Part shown: piece by piece, positions 27,014 through 36,422 of the stretch
How the letters are laid out: every line of letters starts with the position of its first letter
Position numbering within the stretch: the stretch's first letter is position 1
NCBI RefSeq assembly: GCF_900580865.1
Contig: NZ_UTBZ01000134.1
Location: 124,001 to 188,000, forward strand
Direction of reading: 5' to 3'
DNA: 64,000 nucleotides
Source of the DNA: Pseudomonas viridiflava
GTDB lineage: Bacteria; Pseudomonadota; Gammaproteobacteria; Pseudomonadales; Pseudomonadaceae
Notes under the pieces: generated by a model
The model's input: only the letters and a program-made list of their open reading frames with translations
The model's database searches: none
Told to the model about the DNA's origin: nothing
Position numbers and translations under genes: made by a program

Positions 27014-27778
27014 ATGTTGATCAGCCATTTCGAACACGGCCCGGTGAGTGCCTACCCCCGGGATTATCTGGACGGCGCCCACCAGCCGCTGCACCTGCAT
27101 CGCGAGGCGCAGTTGCTGTATGCCGTCAGCGGGATCATGCGCGTGGTCACGGCATCCGGCGCGTGGGTGATTCCACCGAGTCGCGCGGTGTGGATTCCAC
27201 CCGAAGTGGCGCACGAGATTTTCATGAGTGGTGATGTGCAGATGCGCTCGCTGTTCATCGCCCCGCAACTGTCACCCGCCAGCCTGCAACAGTGCTGCGT
27301 ATTGGCGGTGACGCCGCTGCTGCGCGAGCTGATCCTGCGCGCCGTGCAAGGGCCGCCGCATGCCGACAATCTGCTGATTCAGCAGTTGATGCTGGAAGAA
27401 CTCGCCGGTCTGGAAAACCTGCCGCTGCACATTCCGATGCCCACTGACCGGCGCCTGCAAAACATCTGTCTGGCACTGCTGCACACGCCCGATCACCCCA
27501 ATACGCTGGAAGACTGGGCGCAGCAGGTCGGCGCCAGCTCACGGACGTTGGCGCGGCTGTTTCAGCAACAATTGCAGATGAGTTTCAACGCCTGGCGCCA
27601 GCAACTGCGCCTGATGGAAGCCCTGCCACGCCTGCTCGCCGGGGACAGCGTGCAGCGTGTAGCGCGGGATCTGGGTTACGGCAGCGCGCGGGCGTTCAGC
27701 GCGATGTTTCGCCGTTTGCTCGGGGAAAATCCCCGCGAATATCTGAATACCCTGAGCAAGCTCAGCAAACTGGTGTAA
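27014..27778 (+). CDS. AraC-family regulator with cupin sensor domain
   Basis: A 254-residue regulator: N-terminal cupin-like domain (HQPLHLHREAQLLYAVSG, VIPPSRAVWIPPEVAHE) and C-terminal AraC HTH ending VARDLGYGSARAFSAMFRRLLGENPREYL. The ATG at 27014 is used; the frame is open back to 26927 and no ribosome site is convincing, so the start is uncertain. It is divergent from the MFS gene and probably controls it. This layout is shared with NimR/YdeO-type regulators of efflux pumps. Confidence 0.85.
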   Translation: MLISHFEHGPVSAYPRDYLDGAHQPLHLHREAQLLYAVSGIMRVVTASGAWVIPPSRAVWIPPEVAHEIFMSGDVQMRSLFIAPQLSPASLQQCCVLAVTPLLRELILRAVQGPPHADNLLIQQLMLEELAGLENLPLHIPMPTDRRLQNICLALLHTPDHPNTLEDWAQQVGASSRTLARLFQQQLQMSFNAWRQQLRLMEALPRLLAGDSVQRVARDLGYGSARAFSAMFRRLLGENPREYLNTLSKLSKLV

Positions 27779-27781
27779 GAC

Positions 27782-27875
27782 CCTGTGGGAGCGAGCCTGC
27801 TCGCGAAAGCGGTCTTTCAGCCACCAATAATGTCGATTGACCCAACGCCTTCGCGAGCAGGCTCGCTCCCACAGG
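27782..27875. repeat. REP inverted pair (copy 4)
   Basis: Arms 27782-27809 and 27847-27875 are inverse complements of the GCGAGCAGGCTCGCTCCCAC family, between the convergent AraC and LysE genes. Confidence 0.95.
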
Positions 27876-27895
27876 TTTAAGTCGCGGCTCTGAGA

Positions 27896-28525
27896 TCAGT
27901 GCATTTCGGTAAACGCGATTTTCACGCCGAGAGCGATCAGCACCGCGCCCATCGTGCGGTCGAACCAGTGGCCCATGCGGGCGAAACCGGCGCGTACACG
28001 TTGCTGGCTGAACAGCATCGCCACCAGACAGAACCAAAACGCAGTCGCAACCGCCAGGTAAACCCCGTAACCCGCCTGCACCGCCAGCGGCGTGTGCGGG
28101 TTGATCACCACGGTAAACAGCGACAGGAAGAACAGCGTGGCTTTCGGATTCAGGCCATTGGTCACGAAGCCCGAGGTGAACGCGCCGCGCGCCGTGCGTA
28201 CGCCAGCCTCTTTGTGCAGATCATCGGCCACGACTTTCGCCGGTTGCGCGCGCAACGCCTTGAAGCCGATGTACAGCAAGTAAGCGGCGGCGGCCCATTT
28301 CAAAGCGTTGAACAGCACGATCGACTGCGACACGATCAGGCCGATACCCAGCAGCGAATAACCGACGTGGAGGAAAATCGCCGTACCCACGCCCAGCGCG
28401 GTCCAGGTGCCGGCGCGGCGACCGTGGGTCACGCTCTCGCGCACCACCACGGCGAAATCCGGGCCGGGGCTGGCGACGGCCAGCAAGTGGATCAGTGCAA
28501 CGGTCAAGAACTCGGTCCAGTACAT
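27896..28525 (-). CDS. LysE/RhtB family amino-acid exporter
   Basis: A 209-residue inner-membrane protein of the LysE translocator family with about six hydrophobic segments. The N-terminal signature LLAVASPGPDFAVVVRESVTHGRRAG and the mid-protein GFVTNGLNPKATLFFLSLF are diagnostic. It probably exports an amino acid or homoserine lactone-like compound. It stands alone between two REP pairs. Confidence 0.92.
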   Translation of the reverse strand: MYWTEFLTVALIHLLAVASPGPDFAVVVRESVTHGRRAGTWTALGVGTAIFLHVGYSLLGIGLIVSQSIVLFNALKWAAAAYLLYIGFKALRAQPAKVVADDLHKEAGVRTARGAFTSGFVTNGLNPKATLFFLSLFTVVINPHTPLAVQAGYGVYLAVATAFWFCLVAMLFSQQRVRAGFARMGHWFDRTMGAVLIALGVKIAFTEMH

Positions 28526-28578
28526 GGGGGCTCCTCTGGAGTTGATCGGTCAAGTCGGACTCATGGCGCAGATGATTT

Positions 28579-28672
28579 CCCTGTGAGAGCGAGCTTGCTC
28601 GCGAAGGCGGTGTGTCAGACAACCACAATTCGCTTGATCCACCCTCTTCGCGAGCAAGCTCGCTCCCACAGG
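28579..28672. repeat. REP inverted pair (copy 5)
   Basis: Arms 28579-28606 and 28646-28672 are inverse complements; the core reads GAGCAAGCTCGC/GAGCTTGCTCGC, a compensated change relative to most copies, which suggests selection on the hairpin. Confidence 0.95.
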
Positions 28673-28766
28673 ACTTGCGAGTACCTCTGGCACTGAGTAA
28701 CCAATTGTTTCATCTGGTAGGCTCGGCAGATTACGCCCAACGCTCACAGCACAAAAGGTACAGTTG

Positions 28767-29732
28767 ATGACGAACACGCGCCGCGCGGTATTCCTTGATC
28801 ATCCTTCGCTGGATCTCGGCGACCTCGACCTCAGTCCGCTGCACGCGTGTTTCAGCGATCTGCAGCTGTTCGCCCAGACCTTGCCCGAGCAGGTTGCCGA
28901 GCGCCTGCAAGGGGCGACGGTAGCGATCAGCAACAAGATCCTGATCGACGCGGCCGCCATGGCTGCCAACCCCGATTTGAAACTGATCCTGATCACCGCC
29001 ACCGGTACCAACAACGTCGACCTCGCCGCCGCTCGTGCTCAGGGCATTACCGTGTGCAATTGTCAGGGATACGGCACGCCGTCGGTGGCGCAACACACGA
29101 TCATGCTGCTGCTCAACCTTGCCACGCGTCTGGCCGATTACCAGAAAGCCGTCGGCGAAGGTCGTTGGCAGCAGGCGAAACAGTTCTGTTTGCTCGACTA
29201 TCCGATTGTCGAACTGGAAGGTAAAACCCTCGGTTTGCTCGGCCATGGAGAACTCGGTGGCGCTGTTGCTCGATTAGCCGAAGCGTTCGGCATGCGCGTG
29301 TTGCTCGGGCAGATTCCGGGCCGCCCTGCTCGCCCGGATCGTTTGCCGCTGGATCAACTGCTGCCGCAAATCGACGCCCTCACCTTGCACTGTCCGCTCA
29401 ACGAACACACCCGCCACTTCATCGGCGCCCGCGAATTGGCCTCAATGAAACCCGGCGCCTTCGTGGTCAACACCGCTCGTGGCGGTCTGATCGATGAACA
29501 GGCGCTGGCCGATGCCTTGCGCAATGGCCACCTCGGCGGCGCGGCTACCGATGTGTTGAGCGTCGAGCCGCCGACCCAGGGCAATCCCTTGCTCGCGGCA
29601 GATATTCCTCGCCTCATCGTTACGCCGCACAACGCTTGGGGCAGTCGCGAGGCACGCCAGCGCATCGTCGGCCAATTGACCGAAAACGCTCAGGCGTTCT
29701 TCAGCGGTAAGGCGCTGCGGGTCGTCAGTTGA
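28767..29732 (+). CDS. D-2-hydroxyacid dehydrogenase (glycerate/hydroxypyruvate type)
   Basis: A 321-residue NAD(P)-dependent dehydrogenase. The nucleotide-binding motif is LGLLGHGELGGAVARLAEA, the catalytic Arg follows in FVVNTARGGLIDEQAL, Glu is in DVLSVEPPT and His is in VTPHNAWGS. It resembles glycerate dehydrogenase/HprA. The ATG at 28767 is preferred over a TTG one codon upstream. rsmC follows 32 bases after on the same strand. Confidence 0.9.
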   Translation: MTNTRRAVFLDHPSLDLGDLDLSPLHACFSDLQLFAQTLPEQVAERLQGATVAISNKILIDAAAMAANPDLKLILITATGTNNVDLAAARAQGITVCNCQGYGTPSVAQHTIMLLLNLATRLADYQKAVGEGRWQQAKQFCLLDYPIVELEGKTLGLLGHGELGGAVARLAEAFGMRVLLGQIPGRPARPDRLPLDQLLPQIDALTLHCPLNEHTRHFIGARELASMKPGAFVVNTARGGLIDEQALADALRNGHLGGAATDVLSVEPPTQGNPLLAADIPRLIVTPHNAWGSREARQRIVGQLTENAQAFFSGKALRVVS

Positions 29733-29764
29733 TAAACTGCGGCACTTTTTTTTGAGGAGCAGTT

Positions 29765-30763
29765 ATGGATCCGCGCAGTGAAGTACTGCTTCGTCAGCCC
29801 GAGTTGTTTCAAGGTTCGTTGCTGTTGGCCGGTTTGCCCGCCGACGATTTACTCGGGCGCCTGCCCAACGCATTCGGCTGGTGCTGGCATGCCGGCGATC
29901 AAGCCGCGTTGGACGCTCGCTTCGAAGGTCGCAGCCATTTCGGCGTGAACATCCCGGAGCGGGAATTCGACAGCGCCGTGGTGTTTCTGCCCAAGTCCAA
30001 GGACCTGACCGATTACATCCTCAACGCCGTGGCCTCACGTCTGGCCGGGCGTGAAGTGTTTCTGGTCGGGGAAAAACGCAGTGGCATCGAGGGCGCATCC
30101 AAGCAGCTCAACCCGTTCGGCAAACCGCGCAAGCTCGACAGCGCGCGGCACTGCCAGTTGTGGCAAGTGACTGTGGCCAATGCCCCGGAAGCGAAATCAT
30201 TGGAAAGCCTGGCGCAGACCTATGAATTGCCACTGGCTGAAGGCCCGCTGAAAGTCATCAGCCTGCCGGGCGTGTTCAGCCACGGTCGCCTGGATCGCGG
30301 CAGCGCCCTGCTGCTGGAGCATCTGGACAAACTGCCGAGCGGCCATCTGCTCGACTTCGGTTGCGGCGCAGGTGTGTTGGGCGCTGCGGTAAAACGTCGC
30401 TACCCGCACAATCAGGTCACGTTGCTCGATGTCGACGCGTTCGCCGCCGCCAGCAGTCGCCTGACATTGGCGGCCAACGGTCTGGAAGCTGAAGTGCTGA
30501 CCGGGGACGGTATCGATGCCGCGCCGATGGGTTTGAGCGCGATTCTAAGCAACCCGCCGTTCCATGTCGGCGTGCACACTGATTATTTCGCCACCGAGAA
30601 CTTGCTGCGAAAAGCAGCGAAACATCTGAAAAACGGCGGCGAACTGCGCTTGGTGGCGAACAGTTTCCTCAAGTATCAGCCGCTGATCGAAGAGCATCTG
30701 GGCATCTGTGCGATCAAGGCCGAAGGCAATGGATTCCGGATTTACCGGGCCAAGCGCGGCTGA
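29765..30763 (+). CDS. rsmC: 16S rRNA m2G1207 methyltransferase RsmC
   Basis: A 332-residue SAM-dependent methyltransferase made of two tandem Rossmann-like domains. The C-terminal catalytic domain has the SAM loop [15 protein letters not shown] and the catalytic NPPF motif ([11 protein letters not shown]) that targets guanine N2. The N-terminal domain is the catalytically degenerate copy normal for RsmC. GAGGAG precedes the ATG. It modifies G1207 of 16S rRNA. Confidence 0.92.
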   Translation: MDPRSEVLLRQPELFQGSLLLAGLPADDLLGRLPNAFGWCWHAGDQAALDARFEGRSHFGVNIPEREFDSAVVFLPKSKDLTDYILNAVASRLAGREVFLVGEKRSGIEGASKQLNPFGKPRKLDSARHCQLWQVTVANAPEAKSLESLAQTYELPLAEGPLKVISLPGVFSHGRLDRGSALLLEHLDKLPSGHLLDFGCGAGVLGAAVKRRYPHNQVTLLDVDAFAAASSRLTLAANGLEAEVLTGDGIDAAPMGLSAILSNPPFHVGVHTDYFATENLLRKAAKHLKNGGELRLVANSFLKYQPLIEEHLGICAIKAEGNGFRIYRAKRG

Positions 30764-30811
30764 AAATTTGTTCTTGCTCAATCGGATTTGCCTAGGCAGA
30801 ATCCGCTCCGT

Positions 30812-30990
30812 CCTAGGGGAGTAGTCTCCCACGAGCGCCAAGCTCGTCCGGCATACGTCAACATACTTGATCCTCAGATCATGGCGTATGCGACCCAAGC
30901 GTCCGCAGCAGACGGATCGCAGGGTTTGACAAGACCTATGACACGCACACCTTACCCGGGGCGGGAAGGCTGTACGTGTCATAGCCGTGT
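30812..30990 (+). ncRNA. yybP-ykoY manganese riboswitch
   Basis: Conserved landmarks of this class occur in order: CTAGGGGAGTAG, then GTCAACATAC pairing with the later GCGTATGC, then CAAGACCTATGACAC, CCCGGGGCGGGAAGGCTG, and GTGTCATAGCC, which pairs with CTATGACAC. It lies directly 5' of a TMEM165/UPF0016 gene, a classic target. The family senses Mn2+ and turns on Mn export when the ion is abundant. The boundaries given are approximate. Confidence 0.9.
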
Positions 30991-31014
30991 CGACCCGCCC
31001 CTTAGGAAATCCTG

Positions 31015-31599
31015 ATGCTGGACTCGTTACTCGTTCCCACCGCAATCGTTGCCTTGGCCGAAATCGGCGACAAGACGCAACTGCTCGCGCTGATTCTCGC
31101 CGCTCGTTTCCGCAAACCCTGGCCGATCATTGCCGGGATTGTCGCCGCGACCCTGGCCAACCACGCAGCAGCCGGTGCGGTCGGCGCCTGGTTCGGCAGC
31201 TTCTTTTCGAATGCGACACTGCACTGGATTCTCGCCGCAAGCTTTACGGCCACGGCGCTGTGGACGCTGGTTCCGGACAAAATGGATGACGATGAAACCA
31301 GCACCGCACGCAAGTTCGGGCCTTTCCTGACCACGCTGATTGCGTTCTTCCTGGCGGAAATGGGCGACAAGACTCAGGTCGCCACGGTGATGCTCGCGGC
31401 ACAATACCCGGATCTGTGGCTGGTGATTATCGGTACCACCGCGGGCATGTTGATTGCCAACGTGCCGGTGGTGCTGGCAGGTAACTTTGCCGCAGACAAA
31501 TTGCCACTGACCTTGATCCGTCGCCTCGCGGCCTCGGCATTCATGATTTTAGCGATCGTTGCGGTGTACAAGGCGATGCAGAGCAGCGGCTGGGTTTAA
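31015..31599 (+). CDS. TMEM165/GDT1 (UPF0016) family Mn2+ exporter, MneA-like
   Basis: A 194-residue inner-membrane protein with two repeats of three helices. Each repeat carries the E-x-G-D-K-T signature: LAEIGDKTQLLAL near the start and LAEMGDKTQVATV in the middle. Family members export Mn2+ (MneA in Vibrio) or exchange Ca2+/Mn2+ for protons. The Mn riboswitch immediately upstream supports manganese efflux here. AGGAAA precedes the start. Confidence 0.93.
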   Translation: MLDSLLVPTAIVALAEIGDKTQLLALILAARFRKPWPIIAGIVAATLANHAAAGAVGAWFGSFFSNATLHWILAASFTATALWTLVPDKMDDDETSTARKFGPFLTTLIAFFLAEMGDKTQVATVMLAAQYPDLWLVIIGTTAGMLIANVPVVLAGNFAADKLPLTLIRRLAASAFMILAIVAVYKAMQSSGWV

Positions 31600-31629
31600 C
31601 GGCGTAAGTCGATAGCCCGAGTCATCGTT

Positions 31630-31710
31630 CTTCGCGAACAGGCTCGCTCCCACAATGGAATGCATTTCAAAGTGGGAGCGATCCTGTCTCCGGGCGGCGT
31701 TCCGACGAAG
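31630..31710. repeat. REP pair (copy 6) with atypical right arm
   Basis: The left arm (31630-31654) is standard. The right arm (31672-31710) begins GTGGGAGCGATCCTGT, then diverges to CTCCGGGCGGCGTTCCGACGA instead of CTCGCGAAG. The same unusual segment is in copy 7. Confidence 0.8.
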
Positions 31711-31736
31711 GGGCCATCAGCCGACCTGTCAATCCA

Positions 31737-32555
31737 TCAGGACTTCGGGGCCTGTTCGTACAGCGGCATAACCTTCGGAATCGCCGCCTGCAACGAAGCA
31801 ATCCGGCTGGTCGAAGCCGGGTGGGTGCTCATGAACTCCGGCGGCGAACCTTCCGACGCTTTGCTCATCTTGTTCCACAAAGTGATCGCGGCGTTCGGGT
31901 TGTAGCCGGCACGTGCGGCCAGTTCCAGGCCGATCAGGTCGGCTTCGTTTTCGTTGGCACGGCTGTTCGGCAGGGTCATGCCGTAATTGGCCACGGTGTC
32001 GGCCAATGCCAGGCTGTCCTGACCCAGACCGAGCAATGCACCCGCGCCCTGCTTGGCCATTTCGATCCCGTACGCCTTGGACATCGCTTCACGACCGTGC
32101 TCGCGCAGGGCGTGGGCGATTTCATGGCCCATGACTGCGGCGATTTCATCGTCGGTGAGTTTCAGGCTGTCGATCAGCCCGGTATAGAAAATGATCTTGC
32201 CGCCAGGACCACAGTTGGCGTTGAGCTCGTCGCTCTTGATCAGATTGACCTCCCACTGCCATTGCGCCGCATCCGGACGGAAGTTCGGCGCCTGGGCGAT
32301 CAGGCGGTTGGCAATCGCCTGAACCCGCTTGGCCTCGGGACTGGTCTTGTCCAGCACACCCTTGCTGGAGGCTTCGCCGACGGTTTTCTGATACGACTGG
32401 GCATACATCTGGTCGACCTCTTGCGAGGACAGCATGCTGAACATGTACTGCTTGCGCTCCACCCCCACGGCGCCGCCGCTGGTGGTGTTGACCGACTGAC
32501 AACCGGCCAGCAACAGCGCTGCGCTCAGTGCACTTACAACCATTGTCTTGTTCAT
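31737..32555 (-). CDS. M48 family metallopeptidase lipoprotein (LoiP/YcaL-like)
   Basis: A 272-residue lipoprotein with lipobox LLLAGCQS (Cys19). The zinc protease motif is VMGHEIAHALREHGREAM (HEIAH), with the third ligand glutamate in NENEADLIGLELAARAGYNP. Homologues act in outer-membrane protein quality control with BepA-like roles. It is a single gene, divergent from the chemoreceptor at 32819. Confidence 0.92.
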   Translation of the reverse strand: MNKTMVVSALSAALLLAGCQSVNTTSGGAVGVERKQYMFSMLSSQEVDQMYAQSYQKTVGEASSKGVLDKTSPEAKRVQAIANRLIAQAPNFRPDAAQWQWEVNLIKSDELNANCGPGGKIIFYTGLIDSLKLTDDEIAAVMGHEIAHALREHGREAMSKAYGIEMAKQGAGALLGLGQDSLALADTVANYGMTLPNSRANENEADLIGLELAARAGYNPNAAITLWNKMSKASEGSPPEFMSTHPASTSRIASLQAAIPKVMPLYEQAPKS

Positions 32556-32818
32556 TCAAAAGCTCCCTGAAAACCTGTCGCGTATCCTAGGCGGGTAATT
32601 GTATCGGCGCCAGATACAACGGACGTGTTGCAGCGACTTTCAGACGTTTCCCACTTGGCCTGTCGTAAAAAATTCACAGCCACCACCAAGCCCCGTGCAA
32701 CTGCGTCGCGCACTGATCCATTTGCGACATCGGCTTGCAATTGCTCCGGCTCGCACTCATGGCCCAATGCCCGCTGCCGATACATCAGCGCAGACGTCCT
32801 CTTGCGTGCGGAGCTCCC

Positions 32819-34960
32819 ATGAAGTTCAAGTCGATCCAGTTTTCCGTTGCCGCCCTGGCCGGCGCCATCGTACTTAGCGTGGTGGCCGCGCTGGTGCTGT
32901 ACGCGCTGTTTTCCGGCGCGCGCACGCAAGAGATGGTGCAACAGCGCACTCAGGCGCAGTTCGAGCAAGTCATCGAACAGCGCCTGACTTCGCTGGCGCA
33001 AACCCAGGTCAGCCAGATCCAGCGCGAACTCGAAGCGCCGCTGCTGATCGCCGGCGGCTTGGTGCGGGTCAACGCCCTGCTCGGTACGCCGGGCGCCGAT
33101 GGCCAGCCGCGCCTGAGCGTCAGCCGCGAACAACTGATCAGCCTGATCAAAGAAAACGTCGAAAAGAACCCGAAGATTCTCGGCACTTACATCGGCTGGG
33201 AAAAGAACGCCCTGGACCACAATGACGCGGCCTACGTCGGCACCAGCGTGGTGGGCATCGATGCCGCCAACGGGCGCTTCCTGCCGTGGTGGTTCCGCAA
33301 CGATGACGGCACCCTCGGCCTGGACAAACTGGTCGACGTCGACGACCAGAAAACCCTGTCCACCGGCGTGCGCGCCAGCGAGTACTACTTGTGCTCGAAG
33401 GAAACCAAGAAAGCCTGCGTGATCGATCCGGCGCCGTACAAGGTCGGCGACAAGATCGTCATGCTCGCCTCCTTTATTGAACCGATCATGCTCAACGGCG
33501 CCTTCCAGGGCATCGTCGGTGCTGACTTGTCGGTGAACTTCATTCAGGAAATGCTCCTCGGCGCCAACCAGAAACTGTACAGCGGTGCCGGGCAGATGGC
33601 CCTGATCGGCGGCAACGGGCGGATCGTTGCCTACACCAAGGACCCGAGCAAGTTCGGCGAAAAAGTCAGCGACATCCTCGACGCCGAGCAGATCGGCAAC
33701 ATGGCCAATCTCAAACGCGGCGAAGTGACTTACTCGGTCAACAAGGACAAGGGCCGCATCGAGTTGTACCTGCCGTTCGGCATCGGCCAGACCGACGCGC
33801 GCTGGACGTTGATGTTGCAACTGCCGCTCAACGCGGTGATGGCGGATCTGCAAAAGCTACAGGCCGATCTGGATGCTCAGCGTAAATCCGACACCTTCGG
33901 CATGGCCATGGTCGGTCTGCTCATCGCCGGCATTGGCCTGCTGGTGATCTGGCTGGTCGGCCACGGCATCGCCCGACCGCTGAAGCAAATGGTCGCCATG
34001 CTCAATGACATTGCTCAGGGTGAAGGTGATCTGACCCGACGCTTGAGCAGTGATCGCAGCGATGAATTGGGCTCGATCGCCAAGGGCTTCAACACCTTTT
34101 TGGCCAAATTGCAGGCGATGATCACGCAAGTGGTGACGTCGGTGCAGAGCGTCAGCGATTCTTCGGAACACACCGCTGACATCGCCATTCGCACCAACAT
34201 CGGTATTCAGAAACAGATGGCCGAGATTGATCAGGTCGCCACGGCAGTGCAGGAAATGACCGCCACCGCGCAGGACGTCGCACGTAACGCAACGCAGGCG
34301 GCACAAGCGGCCAGTCATGCTGATCAAGCGGCCAGCCAGGGCATGCAGATCGTCCGCGACACCTCGAATTCGATCGGCGTGCTGGCAGTGGAAATTGGCA
34401 AAGCCGTAGACGTGGTGCAGACCCTGGCCAAGGACAGCGAAAACATCAACGCGATTCTCACGGCGATTCGCGGGATTGCCGAGCAGACCAATTTGCTCGC
34501 CTTGAACGCGGCGATTGAAGCGGCGCGTGCCGGCGAGCAGGGCCGTGGCTTTGCGGTGGTGGCCGACGAGGTGCGTAATCTGGCGCAAAAGACTCAAAAG
34601 GCCACCGAAGAAATCCAGTCCATGATCCAGCAACTGCAGCAGGGCACGCGCGATGTCGTGCGAGTCATGGAAGACAGCCAGAACCGCACCGACGAAAGCG
34701 TGCAACACGCGGCGAAAGCGGCTCAAGCGCTGGAGACGATTACTCACGCGGTATCGGTAATCAACGACATGAACACGCAGATTGCCAGTGCGGCGGAGGA
34801 GCAGAGTGCTGTGGCCGATGACATCAACCGCAATGTGATCAACATCGGGCAAGTGGCCAATGAAGTCGCGGGTGGTGCGGATGAGTCGAGTTCGGCGAGT
34901 GCTGATTTGACCAAGCTGGCAGAGCAGCAGCGGCGGTTGATCAATCAGTTCAAGGTCTGA
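32819..34960 (+). CDS. Methyl-accepting chemotaxis protein with dCache-like sensor
   Basis: A 713-residue transmembrane chemoreceptor. Membrane helix 1 is at about 8-30. A periplasmic region of about 320 residues follows, with dCache-type features ([33 protein letters not shown]). Membrane helix 2 lies at about 358-380 and HAMP at about 381-435. The signalling domain holds the invariant hairpin [32 protein letters not shown], written here in two parts across residues 555-590. The ATG at 32819 has GGAG and directly precedes helix 1. Ligand unknown; dCache receptors often bind amino acids or organic acids. Confidence 0.93.
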   Translation: MKFKSIQFSVAALAGAIVLSVVAALVLYALFSGARTQEMVQQRTQAQFEQVIEQRLTSLAQTQVSQIQRELEAPLLIAGGLVRVNALLGTPGADGQPRLSVSREQLISLIKENVEKNPKILGTYIGWEKNALDHNDAAYVGTSVVGIDAANGRFLPWWFRNDDGTLGLDKLVDVDDQKTLSTGVRASEYYLCSKETKKACVIDPAPYKVGDKIVMLASFIEPIMLNGAFQGIVGADLSVNFIQEMLLGANQKLYSGAGQMALIGGNGRIVAYTKDPSKFGEKVSDILDAEQIGNMANLKRGEVTYSVNKDKGRIELYLPFGIGQTDARWTLMLQLPLNAVMADLQKLQADLDAQRKSDTFGMAMVGLLIAGIGLLVIWLVGHGIARPLKQMVAMLNDIAQGEGDLTRRLSSDRSDELGSIAKGFNTFLAKLQAMITQVVTSVQSVSDSSEHTADIAIRTNIGIQKQMAEIDQVATAVQEMTATAQDVARNATQAAQAASHADQAASQGMQIVRDTSNSIGVLAVEIGKAVDVVQTLAKDSENINAILTAIRGIAEQTNLLALNAAIEAARAGEQGRGFAVVADEVRNLAQKTQKATEEIQSMIQQLQQGTRDVVRVMEDSQNRTDESVQHAAKAAQALETITHAVSVINDMNTQIASAAEEQSAVADDINRNVINIGQVANEVAGGADESSSASADLTKLAEQQRRLINQFKV

Positions 34961-34973
34961 AAAGCGAAAAGCA

Positions 34974-35150
34974 CCCTCACCCTAACCCTCTCCCGGAGGG
35001 AGAGGGGATTGATTGGGGGATATTTCAGAATGACACCGACCTGAAAGATCTTCACTGAATCCATAATCGACTCGATGCATCAGGTCGGTGAATCGCTCAA
35101 GACAACTCGGTCGGTCCCCTCTCCCCCCGGGAGAGGGCTAGGGTGAGGGG
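34974..35150. repeat. Inverted repeat of the CCCTCACCCTAACCCTCTCCC family
   Basis: Arms 34974-35007 and 35115-35150 are inverse complements (CCCTCACCCTAACCCTCTCCC versus GGGAGAGGGCTAGGGTGAGGG) around about 107 bases of low-similarity sequence. This is a repeat family distinct from the REP elements; a second, expanded copy is at 38341-38614. Confidence 0.85.
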
Positions 35151-35167
35151 CTTTTGATCTACAGGCT

Positions 35168-35791
35168 TTAACCCGGAGTCAGACACTCCGGCCCATTGAG
35201 CTTCGGATCATTGATCAGATTCGCCAGCACCCGCTCGCGCAACGCCGCCGGCTCACTGGCCAGCAATCCTTGCAACACATGCAATGGCGTCTCCGGATCC
35301 AGCCACGCCGCCTGCCCCGCCTCATCGAGAATCAACGGCCGGCGCTGACTCGACGCCGGTTGAGTAATCACCGCAGTGCTCAGCCACACCTGCTCCTGCA
35401 CCGGATACGCCTCCCAGATCGCCGCGAAAAACAGCGAAGAGCCCTCCCCCGGCGTCAGCCAGTACGGCCGCTTGCGCTGGGTCCCGCGCCATTCGTAAAA
35501 ACCATTCGCCGGTAGCAGGCAACGACGCTGGCGCAGCGCCTCACGAAACATCGGCTGCTCAGCCACGGTTTCCGCCCGGGCATGCGCCGGGGTTTTCGAC
35601 AGATCGGTCAGCCATGGCGGTGTCAGGCCCCAGCGGGCGCGGGCCAACGTGCGCTGGCCATCTTCACCGACACGCAGCATCAACACCGAATCATTGGGGG
35701 AAATGTTCCACTGCGCCTGCTGATCGGCGGGAAAACCTGGCAAGGCCGCGAAGTCGCGGTTCCAGCGAAACAGGGCATAACGTCCACACAT
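35168..35791 (-). CDS. SRAP (YedK/HMCES-like) family protein with altered active site
   Basis: A 207-residue SOS-response-associated peptidase fold protein. YedK/HMCES proteins crosslink to abasic sites in single-stranded DNA through Cys2. Here Cys2 (MCGRYALF) and the glutamate of NGFYEWR (Glu100) are kept. The asparagine normally found in the NAR-ET motif is replaced by His70 (AHARAET). The histidine normally in IHxRMP is absent, the segment reading ASSQRRPLIL (147-154). The protein is full length otherwise. It may be a divergent subfamily with changed chemistry. It is transcribed toward the chemoreceptor and stands alone. Confidence 0.88.
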   Translation of the reverse strand: MCGRYALFRWNRDFAALPGFPADQQAQWNISPNDSVLMLRVGEDGQRTLARARWGLTPPWLTDLSKTPAHARAETVAEQPMFREALRQRRCLLPANGFYEWRGTQRKRPYWLTPGEGSSLFFAAIWEAYPVQEQVWLSTAVITQPASSQRRPLILDEAGQAAWLDPETPLHVLQGLLASEPAALRERVLANLINDPKLNGPECLTPG

Positions 35792-35827
35792 GGGGCAACA
35801 CGACTCTGAAGTAAAACGAAGCTCAGC

Positions 35828-36088
35828 CTAACAGACCAGCGTCCCGGGAAAGCTCTCCGGTTCATCGCCGGGCAGCGGCAGCGCGGCATTGTACGCGGTG
35901 ATCAGCTCGCGGGCGTATTCGGCCTGATCGTTATCCACAGACAAGCCCAACAGACCGAAGATCGGCAGCTCACCAGTGCCGCCGAGCAAATCACGGCCAA
36001 TCAAGTGCGCCTCGATGCCTTCGCTGGCGAGCATGCCCTTGAGCATTTCACCTTCCATCAGGTTTTCCGGCTCATAGATTCGCTGCAT
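35828..36088 (-). CDS. DUF2007 domain protein
   Basis: An 86-residue protein beginning MQRIYEPENLMEGEMLKGML, with the core EGIEAHLIGRDLLGG typical of DUF2007, a small predicted signal-transducing or metal-related fold of unknown function. ATG 36088 has GAGG seven bases before it; a GTG at 36094 is less well placed. It follows the CPXCG gene by nine bases, so the two form an operon. Confidence 0.82.
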   Translation of the reverse strand: MQRIYEPENLMEGEMLKGMLASEGIEAHLIGRDLLGGTGELPIFGLLGLSVDNDQAEYARELITAYNAALPLPGDEPESFPGTLVC

Positions 36089-36097
36089 GGGCACGCC

Positions 36098-36280
36098 TCA
36101 CTCGTTTTCGCTGAAGACTTCCAGATGCCATTCCTCTCCATGAACCTGCAATACAAACGTGATCGGCCGACAACACACCTGACAGTCCTCAATGTAAGTC
36201 TGATCTCCACCGGACAGGTCCAGCGTCGTCTCTACTACTTCCCCACAATAAGGACATTCGTATTCAGCGGTTTCCAGCAT
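36098..36280 (-). CDS. CPXCG motif cysteine-rich protein
   Basis: A 60-residue protein with paired cysteine motifs CPYCG (residues 9-13) and CQVCCRP (33-39), predicted to form a small zinc ribbon. It ends in an acidic tail. The family is common in gammaproteobacteria and has no assigned function. It is first in a two-gene operon with the DUF2007 gene and divergent from the acyltransferase at 36423. Confidence 0.87.
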   Translation of the reverse strand: MLETAEYECPYCGEVVETTLDLSGGDQTYIEDCQVCCRPITFVLQVHGEEWHLEVFSENE

Positions 36281-36422
36281 CGCGGTCTCCCAAGTGACTT
36301 GTGCGTATAATCGCCGGTCTATTTGCAGGGCTATTTTTGTCTGGCTACTTTTTCAGACCGTGCCCCGCGGGTTTTCGATCAAAACCTTTACTTACCCTAG
36401 CCGTTTCCAACAAGAGAGCATG

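Noticed and set aside
32556-32818. Sigma28 (FliA) promoter for the chemoreceptor
   Set aside because: TAAA is present, but no GCCGATAA-like -10 element at the right distance was found.
32552-33853. Minus-strand open frame of 433 codons
   Set aside because: Antisense to the chemoreceptor; composition of a shadow frame.
34974-35150. Insertion sequence ends
   Set aside because: The inverted arms enclose only about 107 bases with no transposase and no evident target duplication.
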